This document shows positions 60,349 to 64,000 of a DNA stretch of 64,000 nt, one piece after another. Every line of letters starts with the position of its first letter. Positions within the stretch are counted from its first letter, which is position 1. Source of the DNA: Massilia polaris. GTDB taxonomy: Bacteria; Pseudomonadota; Gammaproteobacteria; Burkholderiales; Burkholderiaceae_D. Where the stretch lies: assembly GCF_012927275.1 (NCBI RefSeq), contig NZ_JABBGG010000014.1, positions 1-64,000 on the forward strand, given 5' to 3'. The position numbers and the translations under genes were made by a program. A model generated the notes under the pieces. The model saw nothing but the letters and a program-made list of their open reading frames with translations. It did not search any database and had not been told where the DNA came from.

Positions 60349-61824
60349 ATGCATACTAAAACCCTGAAACAGCTGTCCGAACTCCTGCATGCGAAACAGG
60401 TGTCCGCCACCGAACTGGCCTCGCAATACCTTGCGCGCATCAAGTCGAGCGACCTGAACGCCTTCCTGCACGTCGACGAATCGCTGACCCTGGCGCAAGC
60501 GGCGGCGGCCGACGTACGCCTGGCCGGCGGCAGCGCCGGCCCGCTGACCGGCGTGCCGATCGCGCACAAGGACATCTTCGTCACGCGCGACTGGCGCTCG
60601 ACGGCCGGCTCGAAAATGCTGGGCAATTACACCAGCCCGTTCAACGCCACCGTGGTCGAGCGCTTCAACGCGGCCGGCATGGTCCACCTCGGCAAACTCA
60701 ATTGCGACGAATTCGCGATGGGCTCGTCGAACGAGAACTCGGCCTTCGGCGCGGTGAAGAACCCGTGGGACAAGCTGGCGGTGCCGGGCGGCTCCTCGGG
60801 CGGCTCGGCCGCCGCGATTGCCGCGCGCCTGGCGCCGGCGGCCACCGCGACCGACACCGGCGGCTCGATCCGCCAGCCGGCAGCGTTCTGCGGCGTCACC
60901 GGCATCAAGCCGACCTATGGTCGCGTCTCGCGCTTCGGCATGATCGCGTTCGCCTCGTCGCTCGACCAGGGCGGCCCGATCGCGCAGACCGCGGAAGACT
61001 GCGCGCTGCTGCTCAACGAGATGATCGGCTTCGACGAGCGCGACGCGACTTCGCTGACCGCTGAACAGGGCAACGTGCGCGAAGACTTCGCGCGCGACCT
61101 CGCCAAGCCGCTCGGCGGCCTGCGCATCGGCGTGCCGACGGAGTACTTCGGCGAAGGCCTGGCCGCCGACGTCGAACAGGCGGTGCGCGCAGCGCTCGAC
61201 GAATTCGTCAAGCTCGGCGCGACCCTGGTCGACATCACGCTGCCGAAAACCTCGCTGTCGATCCCGGTCTACTACATCATCGCGCCGGCGGAAGCATCGT
61301 CGAACCTGTCGCGCTTCGACGGCGTGCGCTACGGCCACCGGGCCCCCGAGTACAAGGACCTGCAGGACATGTACAAGAAGACGCGCGCCCAAGGCTTCGG
61401 CCCGGAAGTACAGCGCCGCATCATGGTCGGCACCTACGTGCTGTGCCACGGCTACTACGACGCCTACTACCTGCAGGCGCAGAAGATCCGCCGCATGATC
61501 GCCGACGACTTCCAGTCGGTCCTCGGCGACAAGTGCGACGTCATCATGGGCCCGGTGGCGCCGACGGTAGCGTGGGACCTGGGCGACAAGTCGAACGACC
61601 CGGTGGCCAACTACCTGGCCGACATCTTCACGCTGTCGACCAGCCTGGCCGGCCTGCCGGGCATGTCGATCCCGTGCGGCTTCGGCCAGGGCGACAAGAA
61701 CAGCAAGCGCCCGGTCGGCCTGCAAATCATCGGCAACTACTTCGCCGAAGCGAAGCTGCTGAACATCGCGCACCAGTTCCAGCAGGCGACCGACTGGCAT
61801 ACGCGCGCTCCAAGCGGCATCTAA
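60349..61824 (+). CDS. gatA: Asp/Glu-tRNA amidotransferase subunit A
   Basis: GatA is the amidase that releases ammonia from glutamine. The 491 residues have the amidase-signature triad Lys74 (IAHKDIF), Ser149 ([15 protein letters not shown]) and the nucleophile Ser173 ([10 protein letters not shown]). The C-terminal half holds the remaining fold and ends near [10 protein letters not shown]. It lies between gatC and gatB (22 bp). Confidence 0.98.
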   Translation: MHTKTLKQLSELLHAKQVSATELASQYLARIKSSDLNAFLHVDESLTLAQAAAADVRLAGGSAGPLTGVPIAHKDIFVTRDWRSTAGSKMLGNYTSPFNATVVERFNAAGMVHLGKLNCDEFAMGSSNENSAFGAVKNPWDKLAVPGGSSGGSAAAIAARLAPAATATDTGGSIRQPAAFCGVTGIKPTYGRVSRFGMIAFASSLDQGGPIAQTAEDCALLLNEMIGFDERDATSLTAEQGNVREDFARDLAKPLGGLRIGVPTEYFGEGLAADVEQAVRAALDEFVKLGATLVDITLPKTSLSIPVYYIIAPAEASSNLSRFDGVRYGHRAPEYKDLQDMYKKTRAQGFGPEVQRRIMVGTYVLCHGYYDAYYLQAQKIRRMIADDFQSVLGDKCDVIMGPVAPTVAWDLGDKSNDPVANYLADIFTLSTSLAGLPGMSIPCGFGQGDKNSKRPVGLQIIGNYFAEAKLLNIAHQFQQATDWHTRAPSGI

Positions 61825-61846
61825 CATTCAAAGAAGCGAGAAACCT

Positions 61847-63307
61847 ATGCAATGGGAAGTCGTCATCGGTCTTGAGAACCACGTCCAGCTCACGACCAAC
61901 TCCAAAATTTTCAGCGGCAGCTCGATCCAGTTCGGCGCCGAGCCGAACACCCAGGCCAGCCCGGTCGACCTGGCGCTGCCCGGCGTGCTGCCAGTGATGA
62001 ACAAGGGCGCGGTCGAACGCGCCATCCGCCTCGGCCTGGCCGTCGGCGCAAAGATCGCGCCGAGCTCCGTCTTCGCGCGCAAGAACTACTTCTACCCCGA
62101 CCTGCCGAAGGGTTACCAGATCAGCCAGTTCGAAGACCCGGTGGTCATCGGCGGCCAGCTCACCTTCGGCTACGAAAAGGACGGCAAGCTCGAGACCAAG
62201 ACGGTCAACCTGACCCGCGCCCACCTCGAGGAAGACGCCGGCAAATCGCTGCACGAAGACTATGCCGGCATGACCGGCATCGACCTCAATCGCGCCGGCA
62301 CGCCGCTGCTGGAGATCGTGTCGGAACCGGAGATGCGCAGCTCGGCCGAAGCGGTCGCGTATGCGAAAGCGCTGCACTCGCTGGTGGTCTGGCTCGGCAT
62401 CTGCGATGGCAATATGCAGGAAGGCTCGTTCCGCTGCGACGTCAACGTTTCGGTGCGGCCAAGCGGCCAGAAGGAATTCGGCACCCGCTGCGAGATCAAG
62501 AACCTGAACTCGTTCCGCTTCATGGAAGAAGCGATCGCCTACGAAGTGCGGCGCCAGATCGAACTGATCGAAGACGGCGGCAAGGTGCAGCAAGCGACGC
62601 GCCTGTGGGACCCGGACAAGAAGGAAACGCGCGCGATGCGCACCAAGGAAGACGCCCAGGACTACCGCTACTTCCCTGACCCTGACCTGCCGCCGCTGGT
62701 GATCTCGCAAGAGTGGGTCGAGCGGATCAGGGCCGACATGCCGGAACTGCCGGCGGCGATGCGCGTGCGTTTCGTCAGCGACTACGCGCTGCCGGAATAC
62801 GACAGCCTGATCCTGACCTCGTCGCACGAGATGGCGGCCTACTTCGAAGCCGTCGTGGCCAAGGCCGGCAAGGAAAATGCGAAGGCCGCCGCCAACTGGC
62901 TGATGGGCGACGTCTCGTCGACCCTGAACCGCGAAGGCGTCAGCATTGCGGAGTCGCCGGTCGAAGCATCGCAGCTCGCGCTGCTGCTCAAGCGGATTGC
63001 CGACGGCACCATCTCGAACAAGATCGCCAAGGAAGTGTTCGGCGCGATGTGGGAAGCGAAGTCGACTGACGAGCACATTGCCGACGCGATCATCGACCAG
63101 AAAGGCCTGCGCCAGATTTCGGACAGCGGCGCGCTGGAAAAGATTGTCGACGACGTCCTCGCTGCCAACGAAAAATCCGTTGAACAATACCGCGCCGGCA
63201 AGGAAGCGGCCATCAACGCGCTGATCGGCCAGGCGATGAAAGCCTCGAAAGGCAAAGCCAATCCTGCCCAGCTGACGGAACTGCTGAAGAAAAAACTCGC
63301 GGGATAA
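61847..63307 (+). CDS. gatB: Asp/Glu-tRNA amidotransferase subunit B
   Basis: GatB binds the misacylated tRNA and carries out ATP-dependent activation and transamidation. The 486 residues start [15 protein letters not shown], contain [12 protein letters not shown] and [17 protein letters not shown], with [10 protein letters not shown] as the active-site motif, and have the C-terminal YqeY-like helical tail (about 420-486). GAAGCGAGA precedes the ATG. It is followed by a long palindrome with a T-run that can end the operon. Confidence 0.98.
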   Translation: MQWEVVIGLENHVQLTTNSKIFSGSSIQFGAEPNTQASPVDLALPGVLPVMNKGAVERAIRLGLAVGAKIAPSSVFARKNYFYPDLPKGYQISQFEDPVVIGGQLTFGYEKDGKLETKTVNLTRAHLEEDAGKSLHEDYAGMTGIDLNRAGTPLLEIVSEPEMRSSAEAVAYAKALHSLVVWLGICDGNMQEGSFRCDVNVSVRPSGQKEFGTRCEIKNLNSFRFMEEAIAYEVRRQIELIEDGGKVQQATRLWDPDKKETRAMRTKEDAQDYRYFPDPDLPPLVISQEWVERIRADMPELPAAMRVRFVSDYALPEYDSLILTSSHEMAAYFEAVVAKAGKENAKAAANWLMGDVSSTLNREGVSIAESPVEASQLALLLKRIADGTISNKIAKEVFGAMWEAKSTDEHIADAIIDQKGLRQISDSGALEKIVDDVLAANEKSVEQYRAGKEAAINALIGQAMKASKGKANPAQLTELLKKKLAG

Positions 63308-63322
63308 AGTTTTCGCTTAATT

Positions 63323-63360
63323 AAATCGGGGTCCGTCCCCGGGGACGGACCCCGATTTTT
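63323..63360 (+). terminator. 36-bp palindrome acting as terminator after gatB (repeat copy 2)
   Basis: A perfect palindrome whose arms AAATCGGGGTCCGTCCCC (63323-63340) and its complement (63341-63358) touch without a loop, then T residues to 63360. It shares the inner 30 bp with 13790-13819. The position 15 bases after gatB and the trailing T-run make it a good intrinsic terminator for gatCAB. It could serve the convergent pyrE as well. Confidence 0.8.
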
Positions 63361-63384
63361 ATATGCCGAAACATTCTAAAATCT

Positions 63385-64000
63385 TTACACGCCGTAACGG
63401 GTGCGGTAGGCGGCGACGGCTTCCTTGTACTGGCCCAGCTGCCGGTCGGCGCCTTCGGCGTTGAGGTAGGTGAACAGGTCGTCGAGGTTGGCGATCGAGA
63501 TCACCGGGATGCCGAACTCGCGGCTGACTTCCTGTACCGCCGAACTGGCCGACAGCGCGTCGTCCTTGCCCGAACGTTCCATGCGGTCGAGCGCGATCAG
63601 TACCGCGCATGGCTCGGCGCCGGCCGCGCGGATCATCTGCACCGATTCGCGCACCGAGGTGCCGGCCGAGATCACGTCGTCGATGATGACGACCTTCCCT
63701 TGCAGCTTGGCGCCGACGATCGTGCCGCCTTCGCCGTGGTCCTTGGCTTCCTTGCGGTTGAAGGCGAACGAGGTGTCGCGGCCCTTGCCGGCCAGCGCCA
63801 CAGCGGTCGCGGAGGCGAGCGTAATGCCTTTGTAGGCGGGCCCGAACAGCATGTCGAATTCGACGCCGGAGTCGAGCAGCGTCTGGGCGTAGAATTGCGC
63901 CAGCTGGCCGAGCGTCGCGCCTTCGTGGAACAGGCCCGCGTTGAAGAAGTACGGCGACAGGCGCCCCGCCTTGGTCGTAAATTCACCGAAGCGCAACACG
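63385..64000 (-). CDS. pyrE: Orotate phosphoribosyltransferase, 5' end outside the window
   Basis: PyrE makes OMP from orotate and PRPP in pyrimidine synthesis. The visible 205 residues lack the first ~15. They begin in [23 protein letters not shown], continue with [10 protein letters not shown], and contain the PRPP loop [16 protein letters not shown]. The apparent GTG start at 63999 is an internal valine of the usual VLRFGEF motif, so the real start lies beyond the window. It is convergent with gatB, with the palindrome between. Confidence 0.96.
   Translation of the reverse strand, partial: VLRFGEFTTKAGRLSPYFFNAGLFHEGATLGQLAQFYAQTLLDSGVEFDMLFGPAYKGITLASATAVALAGKGRDTSFAFNRKEAKDHGEGGTIVGAKLQGKVVIIDDVISAGTSVRESVQMIRAAGAEPCAVLIALDRMERSGKDDALSASSAVQEVSREFGIPVISIANLDDLFTYLNAEGADRQLGQYKEAVAAYRTRYGV

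Noticed and set aside
63385-63999. Treating GTG 63999 as the pyrE start
   Set aside because: The family has about 15 more residues before LRFGEF and the frame is open to the window end, so the gene is simply cut off.

Overview
This window looks like a chromosomal core segment of a high-GC betaproteobacterium, most likely Oxalobacteraceae (Massilia, Duganella or Janthinobacterium type). The reasons are the gene orders dusB-fis-purH-ruvC-ruvA-ruvB, tyrS / M23 peptidase / anmK / erpA, topB-smg-dprA-LysM divergent from def-fmt, and mreBCD-mrdA-rodA-rlpA divergent from gatCAB, together with Burkholderiales-specific families such as DUF3567. The genus is an inference from gene order and protein character, because no database search was possible. 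I saw no rRNA, tRNA, CRISPR array, insertion sequence, prophage or origin.

Layout. 1-3.3 kb: a trace of a gene start, a YaiI-family protein, a small VOC protein and the Holliday-junction genes ruvB, ruvA and ruvC. 3.4-9 kb: purH, fis and dusB, then a histidine phosphatase and the proofreading pair dtd-tyrS, all on the minus strand. 9-15 kb: an M23 peptidase and anmK (wall turnover), erpA, a bactofilin, argC, and rpsI-rplM with a clear sigma70 promoter. 15-18.9 kb: a secreted TAP-like peptidase, a two-gene ABC exporter and an OsmC protein. 18.9-20.7 kb: coq7, an unknown protein, and a Rieske protein gene (petA) without petB or petC beside it. 20.9-26.3 kb: an ABC ATPase, a 1189-residue ABC permease fused to an M1 aminopeptidase, a secreted protein of unknown function and a 36-codon gene; this is the most unusual part of the window. 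26.4-34 kb: topB, smg, dprA and a LysM protein, then def, fmt and a lone BrnA-like gene. 34.3-41.2 kb: metH, an SPW-repeat membrane protein, an EAL/HDOD protein, a class II amidotransferase and a DUF3567 protein. 41.3-46.9 kb: rsmB, a DUF4390 protein, an NtrY-like kinase, a short NtrX-like regulator and a degenerate CobW/G3E-like protein. 47-53 kb: argS, a SPOR protein, dsbA, a short-chain dehydrogenase, birA, coaX and a second SPOR protein. 53-60 kb: the elongasome cluster rlpA-rodA-mrdA-mreD-mreC-mreB. 60-64 kb: gatCAB, then pyrE, which runs off the window end.

Functional themes are information processing (three tRNA-related systems, ribosomal proteins, recombination, topoisomerase), nucleotide and cofactor synthesis, and above all cell-wall construction and turnover. 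A perfect GC-rich palindrome built on the half-site GGGGTCCGTCCCC occurs twice, near 13.8 kb and 63.3 kb, and is probably a dispersed repeat that has been used as a terminator. Most of the window is conserved housekeeping DNA. The parts worth a closer look are the ABC/M1 cluster with its operator-like repeat, the isolated Rieske gene, the degenerate G3E protein beside the two-component genes, and the toxin-less BrnA gene.
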